Shown in pieces: positions 1-8,162 of a stretch of 64,000 nt of DNA; the stretch's first letter is position 1; each line of letters opens with the position of its first letter. The stretch is from positions 4,092,001 through 4,156,000 of the forward strand of contig NZ_CP036287.1 in NCBI RefSeq assembly GCF_007748095.1, written 5' to 3'. The position numbers were made by a program, and so were the translations under genes. The notes beneath the pieces were generated by a model. That model saw only the letters and a program-made list of their open reading frames with translations, searched no databases and had not been told where the DNA came from. The stretch comes from Engelhardtia mirabilis. Its GTDB lineage: Bacteria > Planctomycetota > UBA1135 > GCA-002686595.

Positions 1-29
1 CTGAGAAGCAGGGTCAGAAGGGTGCTCAT
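1..29 (-). CDS. Possible start of a downstream gene with a hydrophobic N-terminus (partial)
   Basis: On the minus strand an ATG at 29..27 opens a frame reading M-S-T-L-L-T-L-L-L before the window ends. The leucine-rich start resembles a signal peptide or first membrane segment. It lies 45 bases after the pabC-like stop and points the same way, so it could be the next gene of that operon. No clear ribosome binding site is visible and only nine codons are seen, so this is a weak call. Confidence 0.3.
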
Positions 30-74
30 GGCGATCATCTACGGAGCAGGTGGGTCGACTGCGGGTTCGCCAGC

Positions 75-959
75 CTACATCGACGCACCCCGCCCGCGAT
101 CCTTCCCGGAGTCCGCCTTCCGCACCCGGGGCCCGACTTCCAGCTCCTCGAATCGCCGCTGGAGCGCGGCGGCCACCGGCCCGGCCGCCCCGGGCAGGTC
201 GAGCCCCAGGCCCAGGACCTCGTCCACCGCCAGGACACCCTGTAGGGAATTGGTCAACAGGATCTCGCTGGCCCGGGCCAGCTCGGCGGGTGCGATCGCC
301 GCCACCTCCGTTGGCAGGATCGGCCGATCGTCGGCCAGGAGCGTCGCGCGCGCGACGCCCGGCAGGCAGCCGCGGCAACTGGGCGGCGTCCGCAGGCGGC
401 CGTCGACCACGACCCACAGGTTGGCGACGGTGGCCTCGACCCAATCGCCGTCCGTGGTCGCGAGCAGGGCGTCGTGGGCTCCGCGGGCGACGGCCCGCTC
501 CCGCATCAACACCTTGCCCAGCCGTCCGGTGTGCTTGATCTGCTCGAGCAGGTCGCCCGGCCGCACGACGGGACCCGCGGGCCAGAGCACCACGCGCGCC
601 GGACGCTCCGGCAGGGGCCGTGCCTCGATCCACCAGCGAGTGCCAGGCGCCGCCCGCGGCGAGACCGTCAAGCGCAGGGCGGCGCGATCCACGGGCAGGG
701 CCTCGGCCAGCCGCTCGATTCCGTCGGCGAGGCCATCGAGGTCGGGCAGGTCCAGACCCAGGGAGCGCGCCGAGCGCGCGAGTCGCTGCAGGTGCGCGTC
801 GACGAGTCGCGGCACGCCGCGCAGGGCGAGGGTCTCGAACAGACCGATCCCCAGTCGCAGGGCCGGATCCGCGATCGAGACCCGCGCCGCGTCGGCGGGC
901 ACCAGCTCGCCCTGCAACACGACGGGCCAGGCCGCGCCGCGATCGGTCGGGTCGCTCAC
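75..959 (-). CDS. pabC: Class IV aminotransferase, probable aminodeoxychorismate lyase (PabC-like)
   Basis: A 294-residue fold-type IV PLP enzyme. The PabC reaction splits 4-amino-4-deoxychorismate into pyruvate and p-aminobenzoate for folate synthesis. Visible family marks are ALRLGIGLFETLA near residue 34, the likely PLP lysine K142 in QIKHTGRLGKV, the E-x-x-x-x-N segment EATVANLWVV, and LTNSLQGV near the C-terminus. The GTG start at 959 overlaps the stop of the upstream pabB by four bases (GTGA), implying translational coupling. The stop is TAG. Branched-chain or D-amino-acid aminotransferases share this fold; pairing with a PabB is the main reason for preferring PabC. Confidence 0.85.
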   Translation of the reverse strand: MSDPTDRGAAWPVVLQGELVPADAARVSIADPALRLGIGLFETLALRGVPRLVDAHLQRLARSARSLGLDLPDLDGLADGIERLAEALPVDRAALRLTVSPRAAPGTRWWIEARPLPERPARVVLWPAGPVVRPGDLLEQIKHTGRLGKVLMRERAVARGAHDALLATTDGDWVEATVANLWVVVDGRLRTPPSCRGCLPGVARATLLADDRPILPTEVAAIAPAELARASEILLTNSLQGVLAVDEVLGLGLDLPGAAGPVAAALQRRFEELEVGPRVRKADSGKDRGRGASM

Positions 960-2356
960 CGCGAGCCCTCCCCCGCGGCGTCAGCCACCGCCTCGCGAGG
1001 GTCGAGACCCAAGGCCGCGAGCATGGCCCGGGCCTTGTGGATCGTCTCCGACTCCTCGGCCGCGGGGTCCGAGTCCCAGGTGATCCCGCCGCCGACGCGC
1101 AGGGAGACCTCGCCGCCGCCGGGCGTCGGACGCCACAGCAGGGTTCGGATCAGAATGTCGAAACAGGCGCGGCCGCGGGTGTCGAGGAAACCCAGTGAGC
1201 CGGTGAAGAAGCCGCGGCCCTCGCCCTCGAGCAGGGCGATGGCCTCCATCGAGCGCAGCTTTGGCGCGCCGGTGATCGAGCCCCCCGGGAACAACGCCTC
1301 TAAGAGCGCCACCGCGTCGACCCCGGGGCGCGGGCGGGCGCGCACCGTCGCGACCAGGTGCTGCACCGCCGCGTAGCGCTCGAGCTCGGGGAAGGCGTCG
1401 ACGCTGACTCCACCGGGCGTGGCCACGCGGCCCAGGTCGTTGCGCTCGAGGTCCACGATCATGGCCAGCTCGGCGCGGTCCTTGACACTGGCCAAGAGCT
1501 CCCGCGCCAGGCGCGCGTCTTCCTCGTCGTCGATGCCGCGCGGCGCGGTGCCCTTGATCGGACGGGTGACCGCCTCGCGGCCGTCGAAGTCGAGCAGCAG
1601 CTCGGGGGACGACGAGAGCAACGCCCCACCCGGGAACTCCAGGTAGCCGGCGTAGGGCGCCGGGTTGGCGGCGCGCAGGCTCTCGTAGAGCGCCAGCGGC
1701 GACTGATCGACGGAGCAACTGATGCGGTGGGCGATGTTCGCCTGGTACAGCTCGCCGTCGCGGATCAGCTCGCGCACGGCCTCGACGCGCTGGCGATGTT
1801 CCTCAGGCGGCGTGTGGCGTTTGAGTCCGCGGCCGGCAACCGCGAGCGGCGGTGGGTTGACGCGAGCGTCGGCCAGGCGATCGCGGGCGTGCTCGAGGCG
1901 CCGCTCCAGGGGTCCGCGCGGGTCGTCGTCGAGTTCGGCGGCGACGAGGGTCGCCGTCCCGCGCACGTGATCGAGCAAGAAGAAGTCGGTGTAGAGCCCT
2001 CCCGCGATCAGTGGCTGACCCCAGGGCTCCGCGGGCAGCTCAAGAGCCTCCCCCGCCACGCCGAGGTCGTAGGCCAGGGCGCCGATGAACCCGCCGGCGA
2101 AGGGTCCCTGCACGCCCAGATCAGGGATCTGGCCAACCAGGTCCCGCAGGCCGGCGATCGACGTCGTGCCCTCGGCGCGGACGAGTGGATCGAAGCCCAC
2201 CAGACTCCAGCGACGCGGGCTCCCGGCGACCGAGTCCAGGGCGACGGGCCCGCCCAGGCAGACCGCCGCGCGCAGGGCGATGACCGCGTCGATCCCCTGT
2301 TCGAGCTGCAACTGCTCCACCCTCGAGGGGCGACCTGCTCCAGCGCTCCCGTTCAT
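956..2356 (-). CDS. pabB: Aminodeoxychorismate synthase component I
   Basis: A 466-residue chorismate-utilising enzyme that aminates chorismate to 4-amino-4-deoxychorismate for p-aminobenzoate and folate. The chorismate-binding core is clear: PIKGTAPRG at residues 266-274, VDLERNDLGRV, and GGSITGAPK near residue 354. The lysine in PIKGT is the established mark separating PabB from anthranilate synthase TrpE, which has PIAGT. It starts at ATG 2356 and runs into pabC with a four-base overlap. No glutamine amidotransferase (PabA/TrpG) partner is in the window, so it must be supplied elsewhere. Confidence 0.92.
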   Translation of the reverse strand: MNGSAGAGRPSRVEQLQLEQGIDAVIALRAAVCLGGPVALDSVAGSPRRWSLVGFDPLVRAEGTTSIAGLRDLVGQIPDLGVQGPFAGGFIGALAYDLGVAGEALELPAEPWGQPLIAGGLYTDFFLLDHVRGTATLVAAELDDDPRGPLERRLEHARDRLADARVNPPPLAVAGRGLKRHTPPEEHRQRVEAVRELIRDGELYQANIAHRISCSVDQSPLALYESLRAANPAPYAGYLEFPGGALLSSSPELLLDFDGREAVTRPIKGTAPRGIDDEEDARLARELLASVKDRAELAMIVDLERNDLGRVATPGGVSVDAFPELERYAAVQHLVATVRARPRPGVDAVALLEALFPGGSITGAPKLRSMEAIALLEGEGRGFFTGSLGFLDTRGRACFDILIRTLLWRPTPGGGEVSLRVGGGITWDSDPAAEESETIHKARAMLAALGLDPREAVADAAGEGSR

Positions 2357-2617
2357 TCGGCCGGGAGTCTACGAAAGACGGTCGGCAGCCCTTGGATTCG
2401 CTCCGGCGCGGGAGAAAGGCCGCAGGCGCCCGAGTCCCGGGCAGTAGCCTGACGCCCTCGTGCCCTGATCCCGAAGTTCGACCGCACCTGGCGGGTGTTC
2501 CGACGCGGGAACGCGTCGCTGGCGCGCCTCGCCGGCGACCACCCGGCCCACGGCCGTTGCCGTCGACCTTCGCGCTCAGGACACCAGTTCCGCCACGGCT
2601 CCCGACTCCCTCGAACC

Positions 2618-3958
2618 TTGTCCAATAAGCGCTCCGGCCGGTCCGTCCTGGGCCTCGTGTTCCTGACCATCTTCATCGACATGGTCGGGTTCTCGGTGCT
2701 GTTCCCGCTGTTCCCGGATCTGCTCGCCCACTACTTGGATGCCGAGGGCCCTGGCAGCTTGATCGGCGGACTGGAATCGACCCTGCAGGGTTGGGTCGGC
2801 GGTCGCGAGGGTGCCGAGTTCGCGGTGATCGCGCTCTTCGGCGGCGTGTTGGGTTCGCTCTACTCGATGCTGCAGTTCCTGTTCGCACCCTTCTGGGGCG
2901 GGCTCTCCGATCGCATCGGCCGTCGCTCGACCCTGCTCTTGACCCTCGGCGGCACCGCGCTGTCCTACCTCGTGTGGTTCTTCGCCGGCAGCTTCGCGCT
3001 CCTGATCGTCGCGCGCATCCTGGGCGGGATCATGGCCGGCAACATCGCCACCGCCAGCGCGGTCATCGCCGACGTGAGTGAGCCGAGCAAGCGCGTCAAG
3101 AACATGGCCGTGGTCGGCATCGCTATCGGCCTGGGCTTCGTGCTCGGCCCGGCGGTCGGTGCACTGGCCTACCTGCATATCGACGTCCTGGCCTGGTGGC
3201 CCGGCGGCGAAGCCCTGGGCGTCAACCCCTTCTCGGGCGCGGCCCTCGCGGCCCTGGTCCTGGCCCTGTTCAACTGGCTGTGGGCCGCTGTCCGCTTCCC
3301 CGAGACCCTGCCCGTCGAGCGTCGCGGCAGCTCCGACGGCGCCGAGCGCTCTCGCAACCCCTTCGCCGCCCTGGCGCGCATCAACCTGCCCGGGGTGACG
3401 CGCACCAACATCACCTACCTGATCTACCAGACCTGCTTCGCGGCGATGGAGTTCACGCTCGTGTTCCTGGCCGCCGACCGCTTCCTCTACGGGCCGAAGG
3501 AGAACGCCTGGATGTTCGTCTTCGTGGGACTCACGATCGCGTTCATCCAGGGCGGCGTCGTGCGGCGCCTGTCGGGCAAGGTCTCCGAGAAGAAGATCGC
3601 CATGGCGGGGATCACGCTGATGTTCCCGGGGCTCTTGGCCGTGGGCTTCAGCGGCTCGCCCAACCTGCTCTACTTCGGCCTGTTCTTCCTGGCCGCTGGC
3701 AGCGCGCTGACCTTCCCGAGCCTGTCGGCGCTGATCTCGCTCTACGTGCCGAGCACCGACCAGGGCCTGGCCCTGGGCACCTTTCGCTCCATGGGATCCC
3801 TCTCGAGGGCCATCGGACCGGTGCTGGGTGGCCTCGCCTATTGGGGTCTGGGGACCACCGCGCCCTACTTGATGGGGGCGCTCGTGCTGATCGTGCCCCT
3901 CGCCATGGCAGCCACCCTGCCGCCGATTCCCGAGGACGAATCCGTCTCGGCTACCTGA
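2618..3958 (+). CDS. MFS transporter, TCR/Tet-like drug exporter family
   Basis: A 446-residue, 12-helix major facilitator protein of the inner membrane. The frame is open back to an ATG at 2495, but the upstream part is arginine-rich and unlike a membrane protein. The TTG at 2618, giving L-S-N-K-R-S-G-R and then the first helix VLGLVFLTIFIDMVGFSVLF, is a better start. The MFS signature between helices 2 and 3 is visible (WGGLSDRIGRRS). A loop of about 40 residues lies between helices 1 and 2. The family exports tetracycline-like drugs or other small molecules by proton antiport; the substrate here cannot be read. Confidence 0.82.
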   Translation: MSNKRSGRSVLGLVFLTIFIDMVGFSVLFPLFPDLLAHYLDAEGPGSLIGGLESTLQGWVGGREGAEFAVIALFGGVLGSLYSMLQFLFAPFWGGLSDRIGRRSTLLLTLGGTALSYLVWFFAGSFALLIVARILGGIMAGNIATASAVIADVSEPSKRVKNMAVVGIAIGLGFVLGPAVGALAYLHIDVLAWWPGGEALGVNPFSGAALAALVLALFNWLWAAVRFPETLPVERRGSSDGAERSRNPFAALARINLPGVTRTNITYLIYQTCFAAMEFTLVFLAADRFLYGPKENAWMFVFVGLTIAFIQGGVVRRLSGKVSEKKIAMAGITLMFPGLLAVGFSGSPNLLYFGLFFLAAGSALTFPSLSALISLYVPSTDQGLALGTFRSMGSLSRAIGPVLGGLAYWGLGTTAPYLMGALVLIVPLAMAATLPPIPEDESVSAT

Positions 3959-3978
3959 CCGGGGTGGACGAATCTCGA

Positions 3979-3998
3979 CCCGGGCATCAAGGCCCGGG
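3979..3998 (+). terminator. GC-rich hairpin after the MFS gene
   Basis: A perfect 7-bp stem, CCCGGGC / GCCCGGG, with a six-base loop lies 21 bases after the MFS stop and before the next start. There is no T-run after it, so it is a terminator-like hairpin rather than a classical intrinsic terminator. Confidence 0.4.
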
Positions 3999-4025
3999 CG
4001 GGGCCCGGTCGATCCTCCGTTCGCC

Positions 4026-4451
4026 ATGAAAGCCTCCCGCACCCTCGCCCCCCTGCTCCTGACCGCCGCCGCCCTCGCTGGAGGCCACGCAGCCTCGCGA
4101 CCCGAGGTGGCCAGCCTCCAGCAGGACAAGGCGACCCTCGAGGAGCGGGTGCTGACCCTCGAGAGCAAGGTGGCGGAGCTCTCCCGGCGGATGGAGCAGG
4201 TCGCGGCGGACGCCAGCACCTCGCGCCAGAAGACCGACCAAACGGTGGACTACCTGCGCCGCCAGGCCAAGCAGGCCGAGCGGCTGAAGCAGTCCTTGGA
4301 CGTCTCCGAGGAGGCGGGTTTCACGGCTGGCATCAACCCCCGCTCGCGCGAGGTGCTGCTCGAGGCCTTCCGCGGCGTTGCGTCCGAGGCTCAGGTCGGC
4401 CTCCCCGGTGGCAACGCCGCGCCCGCGCCGACGGGCGGGCGTCGCCCCTGA
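4026..4451 (+). CDS. Small secreted coiled-coil protein, unknown function
   Basis: A 141-residue protein. Residues 1-22 form a signal peptide (Ala/Leu-rich core ending GGHA). Residues 27-95 have heptad-like spacing of leucine and valine with many E, K, Q and R residues (for example LEERVLTLESKVAELSRRM), which predicts a long coiled coil. The tail is Gly/Ala/Pro-rich and probably disordered. It is likely periplasmic. I do not recognise the family. It sits between an MFS gene and a lipoprotein gene on the same strand. Confidence 0.7.
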   Translation: MKASRTLAPLLLTAAALAGGHAASRPEVASLQQDKATLEERVLTLESKVAELSRRMEQVAADASTSRQKTDQTVDYLRRQAKQAERLKQSLDVSEEAGFTAGINPRSREVLLEAFRGVASEAQVGLPGGNAAPAPTGGRRP

Positions 4452-4526
4452 CGGGCGCTGCGCGCGACCACGAGGGGCGCGGGAAGACGGGGCGAACTGC
4501 GCGCAATCGCGGGCTAGGATCGGCCC

Positions 4527-5447
4527 ATGTACCTGCGACCCAGCTTGTCCCCGCCCAGCCTGCGTGTTGCGGCGAGCATCGTCGCGCTGTGGATCGCCGG
4601 TACCGCCCTGGGCTGCGTCGGTGACAAGTGGACCTCGACCGAGGCCTCACCGCCTTGGCCGATCGTCGAGGGGACCTGGCGCGACGACCCGACCTGGTAC
4701 GACGGCTTCGCCGAGGTCGCCGTCTACGACGCGACGCGGGTGATCTACGGCGAGCCGCGCCACTACCGGGCCACGGCCTACACCAACAAGCAGCGCATGG
4801 ACCCGGCCACCACGACCAAGGCCGAGGGTTCGGACGGTGTCGAGGTCTTCAAGCACCATTGGTCCGAACGGGTCCCCACCGAGCGCTACGACTACGACTT
4901 CTCGACCGCCGTGTTCACGCGCACGGCGGACCTGTCCACGTTCAAGTGGACCTGCGCGACCCAGGAGGACTGTGGCGCGAGCTTCAAGCAGGCCTGGTCC
5001 GACGGCGACGGCTGGCGCCTGTTCGAGTCCACCTACTTCCCGGGCGAGGGCATGACCCAGGGGCGCCGGCCCGGCCCCCTGCCCCTGTCCGTCGACGCCC
5101 TGACCCTGGTCCTGCGCGACTTCCCGGTCGACACGCAGGGCCGAACCGTGCGAATCGCCCTCCTGCCGAGCCAGCGCGACACCCATCGAGTGCCGTGGAC
5201 AACCGTCGAGCTCGAGTTGGTGGACAGCGGAATCGCGACGATCGAAGTCCCCTACGGCACGCTCGAAGCTCGACGCATCGATCTGTGCGAAACGGGCGCC
5301 AAGACGCTCGTGGCCAGCTATTGGTTCGCGATCGACGACTCCGCGCCGCTGCTGGGAGCCTTGCTGCGCTTCGAGGATCGCGACGGACGCAGGTACGAGC
5401 TGGTTTCGCTCGAACGCTACCCCTATTGGGCGCGGGGCCCCCGTTGA
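4527..5447 (+). CDS. Predicted lipoprotein, unknown function
   Basis: A 306-residue protein with an N-terminal hydrophobic segment ending in a lipobox-like T-A-L-G-C near residue 30, so probably a lipoprotein. The mature part starts with a tryptophan-rich stretch and has the pattern EVAVYDATRVIYGEPRHY, which resembles a poorly characterised family of secreted proteins found in Bacteroidota and Planctomycetota; this resemblance is from memory and was not tested. It ends with a beta-rich segment. Its stop overlaps the TTG start of the recombinase gene. Confidence 0.7.
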   Translation: MYLRPSLSPPSLRVAASIVALWIAGTALGCVGDKWTSTEASPPWPIVEGTWRDDPTWYDGFAEVAVYDATRVIYGEPRHYRATAYTNKQRMDPATTTKAEGSDGVEVFKHHWSERVPTERYDYDFSTAVFTRTADLSTFKWTCATQEDCGASFKQAWSDGDGWRLFESTYFPGEGMTQGRRPGPLPLSVDALTLVLRDFPVDTQGRTVRIALLPSQRDTHRVPWTTVELELVDSGIATIEVPYGTLEARRIDLCETGAKTLVASYWFAIDDSAPLLGALLRFEDRDGRRYELVSLERYPYWARGPR

Positions 5448-6373
5448 GCGCGGACGACACAGTGCAGCCCAGGGCCGACACGCCCCTGGCGCGCGACGTC
5501 GATCGCTTCCTGGACCACCTGGCCCACGGACGTGGATCGAGTGAGCACACGGTGCGCGCCTACTCCGGCGATCTCGAGGAGCTCTTGACGACCCTGCACG
5601 AGTTGGGCGTCGAACGGGGCGAGGACGTCACGCCGCGTCACCTGCGGCGGCATCTGGCTCGCCTCGATGCGCGCGAACTCGGCAAGACCACCATCCAACG
5701 CAAGCTCTCGGCGGCCCGCTCCTTCTTCAAGTTGCTGGTGGACGAGGGGCGCATCGAGCTGCATCCGGCCACCGGACTGCGTCAACGCCGCACGCCCCGA
5801 CACCTGCCAGGCGCCCTGTCGATCGAAGAGGTCGAGACGTTGCTGCGCGCGCCGGACCTGACGCTCGCCGCGGGGCGCCGCGACCGCGCGATCTTGGAGC
5901 TGATGTATTCGGCCGGCACTCGCGCGGCGGAAACGGTCGGGCTCGACCGCGCCGACATCGATCGGGAACAGGGCCTCGCGCGAGTGCGCGGCAAGGGACG
6001 CAAGGAGCGCTTGGCGCCCCTGGGGAGCTACGCCTTGGAGGCCCTGGATCAATACCTGACAGACCCCGAGCGTCCGACCCCCGACGAGGCTGGAGCGGTG
6101 TTCCTGAACCTCAAGGGCGGTCGCCTGACGACGCGTTCGCTGCAGCGCATCGTCGAGCAGCGCGCTCTGGAGGCGGGGCTGCGGCGGCGACCGACGCCGC
6201 ACACCCTGCGGCACAGCTTCGCCACCCACCTGCTCGACGCCGGAGCGGACTTACGCAGCGTCCAAGAGCTTCTGGGCCACGCCAACCTGGTCACGACGCA
6301 GATCTACACCCACGTGAGCCTGGAGCAGCTGCGCCGCGTCTACGAGCGCGCCCATCCGCGGGCCCTGGACTGA
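5444..6373 (+). CDS. xerC: Tyrosine recombinase of the XerC/XerD family
   Basis: A 309-residue site-specific recombinase, normal length for XerC/XerD, which resolve chromosome dimers at dif. The N-terminal SAM-like DNA-binding domain covers about residues 10-95. The catalytic set is complete: R in SAGTRAAE, K in GKGRKERL, H-x-x-R in HTLRHSF, H in LLGHANL and the nucleophile Y in TTQIYTHV. The start is chosen as TTG 5444, which overlaps the preceding stop by three bases; GTG 5462 is an alternative. XerC versus XerD cannot be settled from sequence alone. There are no phage or integron genes nearby, which favours the housekeeping role. Confidence 0.85.
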   Translation: MSADDTVQPRADTPLARDVDRFLDHLAHGRGSSEHTVRAYSGDLEELLTTLHELGVERGEDVTPRHLRRHLARLDARELGKTTIQRKLSAARSFFKLLVDEGRIELHPATGLRQRRTPRHLPGALSIEEVETLLRAPDLTLAAGRRDRAILELMYSAGTRAAETVGLDRADIDREQGLARVRGKGRKERLAPLGSYALEALDQYLTDPERPTPDEAGAVFLNLKGGRLTTRSLQRIVEQRALEAGLRRRPTPHTLRHSFATHLLDAGADLRSVQELLGHANLVTTQIYTHVSLEQLRRVYERAHPRALD

Positions 6374-6577
6374 CCGCCCTTGCGCGACGGGAGCGAGCCT
6401 CGGCCCTGCCCGGAGCGCCAAATCCGACGGATTCGAGTCCGCGCCCGGAGCCCAGGTTGCTCCTACACCCTCGGGGCCTGCGGAGCCCTGTCGTGCCCAT
6501 CCCTGGGCACCACTTCGGCCCCCAGTGGGCCCGGACGAGCCGAGGGCCGCGGCCCCAGGACGAAGGAACGAGACGCA

Positions 6578-8095
6578 ATGATCAACCACATCTCCAACCT
6601 CGGTGCGACCCTCTGGCGCGCCATGGGAGACGGCGCGCTGGTGACGGACGGAGCCCTGGTCCTGGGCGCCAATCGGGCCCTGGCCACTGCTCTGGGAACG
6701 ACCGAGGAAGACCTGGTCGGTCGGCCCCTGACCGATCTGTTCGCGACCTCCCTGGCGGCGACGCACGATGGCTACGGCCCCTACACCATCGGCGATCTGG
6801 TCAGGGACGCCGCCGCGGGCCACCCAGGTCGTGCGTCGTTCGAGCTGCGCGGAGGTCGCGCCGGTGGGCGGGAGATCGAACTGCACCTCGAGCGCATGGA
6901 TCCCACGACCCTGGTGGGCCTGGTCCAGCGTGGCCCCGAGGACGGCGTCCTCGACGTGCGCCTGCGCGAGGCCCAACGCATGGAGTCGGTGGGACGGCTC
7001 GCGGCTGGGATCGCCCACGACTTCAACAACATGCTGTCGCCGATCCTGGTCTATTCCGACCTGTTGCTGGACGACGCGCAGCTGACCGAGGTCCAGTCGG
7101 AGCAGCTGGGCGTGGTGCGCTCGGCCGCCGAGCGTTGCCGCGTCCTGTCCCGACGCCTGCTGGATCTCGGTCGACGGCGGCCCTCGGGACAGCGCGCCGC
7201 CGATCTGCGGCAGGTGGTCAGCAACCTCGAGCCGCTGCTGCAGCGCAGTCTGTCCAGTGACGTGCGCCTGGAGGTCGAACTGACCTCGGCGGAAACGGTG
7301 GTCCTCGCGGATCCGTCGCAGATCGAGCAGATCGTCTCCAACCTCGTGCTCAACGCCCATGACGCCATGCCCACCGGCGGCGAGATCCACGTACAGATCC
7401 GGCGACGGACGTTCGCGGCCGGGGACTTGGACGGGCATCCGGACGCCGTGGCGGGTGATTTCGGCGTGATCGTCGTCTCCGACAACGGTGTTGGAATGGA
7501 CCCGGACTTGCAACAGCGCGCCTTCGAGCCCTTCTTCAGCACCAAGGGCGACGCGGGCACCGGCCTCGGCCTGGCGACAGTGCAGGGCATCGCGCGCCAG
7601 CACGGCGGCCACGTTCGGCTATACAGCGAGCCGGGCTTGGGCACGACGCTGCGCGTCTACCTGCCCTCGACCAGTGCGTCGATCGCAGAGCCGGTCTGCG
7701 GGCAGGCGCCGATCGAGTCGCGCCGAGGTCGAGGCGAGTTGATCCTGGTCGCCGAAGACGACCACCTGATTCGCGCGGTGGCCAGCACGATCCTCGAACG
7801 CATCGGCTACCGAGTGATGGTCGCGCGCAGCGGCGCCGAGGCCCTCGAACTGCTCTCCACCTCGAGCGAGCGGGTCGACCTGCTCCTGACCGATGTGATC
7901 ATGCCGGACATGACCGGAGCCGAGTTGGCCGCGCGGGTCAAGGCGCGCTTCCGTGCAGTGGAGGCGGTCTACATGTCGGGCTACACCGATAAGGTCGTGG
8001 CCCGCCACGGCCTACTCCATCCCCACATCAGCGTGCTGGAGAAGCCGTTCACCGAGAACGAACTCGCGGCCCAAATCGGCCGGGCACTCGACTGA
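6578..8095 (+). CDS. Hybrid sensor histidine kinase with C-terminal receiver domain
   Basis: A 505-residue signalling protein. An N-terminal PAS-like sensor region (about residues 10-130) is followed by a HisKA box with phospho-accepting H147 in GIAHDFNN, and an ATP-binding domain with N box (LVLNAHDAM), G1 (DNGVGM), F box and G2 (GTGLGLATV). A receiver domain from about residue 385 carries D439 in LTDVIMPDM and the conserved K in LEKPF. There is no membrane segment, so it is cytoplasmic. The ATG at 6578 follows a GAAGGA ribosome binding site. This arrangement resembles NtrB-like kinases whose attached receiver modulates activity. No separate response regulator is adjacent. Confidence 0.9.
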   Translation: MINHISNLGATLWRAMGDGALVTDGALVLGANRALATALGTTEEDLVGRPLTDLFATSLAATHDGYGPYTIGDLVRDAAAGHPGRASFELRGGRAGGREIELHLERMDPTTLVGLVQRGPEDGVLDVRLREAQRMESVGRLAAGIAHDFNNMLSPILVYSDLLLDDAQLTEVQSEQLGVVRSAAERCRVLSRRLLDLGRRRPSGQRAADLRQVVSNLEPLLQRSLSSDVRLEVELTSAETVVLADPSQIEQIVSNLVLNAHDAMPTGGEIHVQIRRRTFAAGDLDGHPDAVAGDFGVIVVSDNGVGMDPDLQQRAFEPFFSTKGDAGTGLGLATVQGIARQHGGHVRLYSEPGLGTTLRVYLPSTSASIAEPVCGQAPIESRRGRGELILVAEDDHLIRAVASTILERIGYRVMVARSGAEALELLSTSSERVDLLLTDVIMPDMTGAELAARVKARFRAVEAVYMSGYTDKVVARHGLLHPHISVLEKPFTENELAAQIGRALD

Positions 8096-8162
8096 GGTCG
8101 GGAACGGCGCGCTTGCCGGGGGGCTCGGGCCAGTAGGCTGGCCAGCCCGCAGGAGACCCACG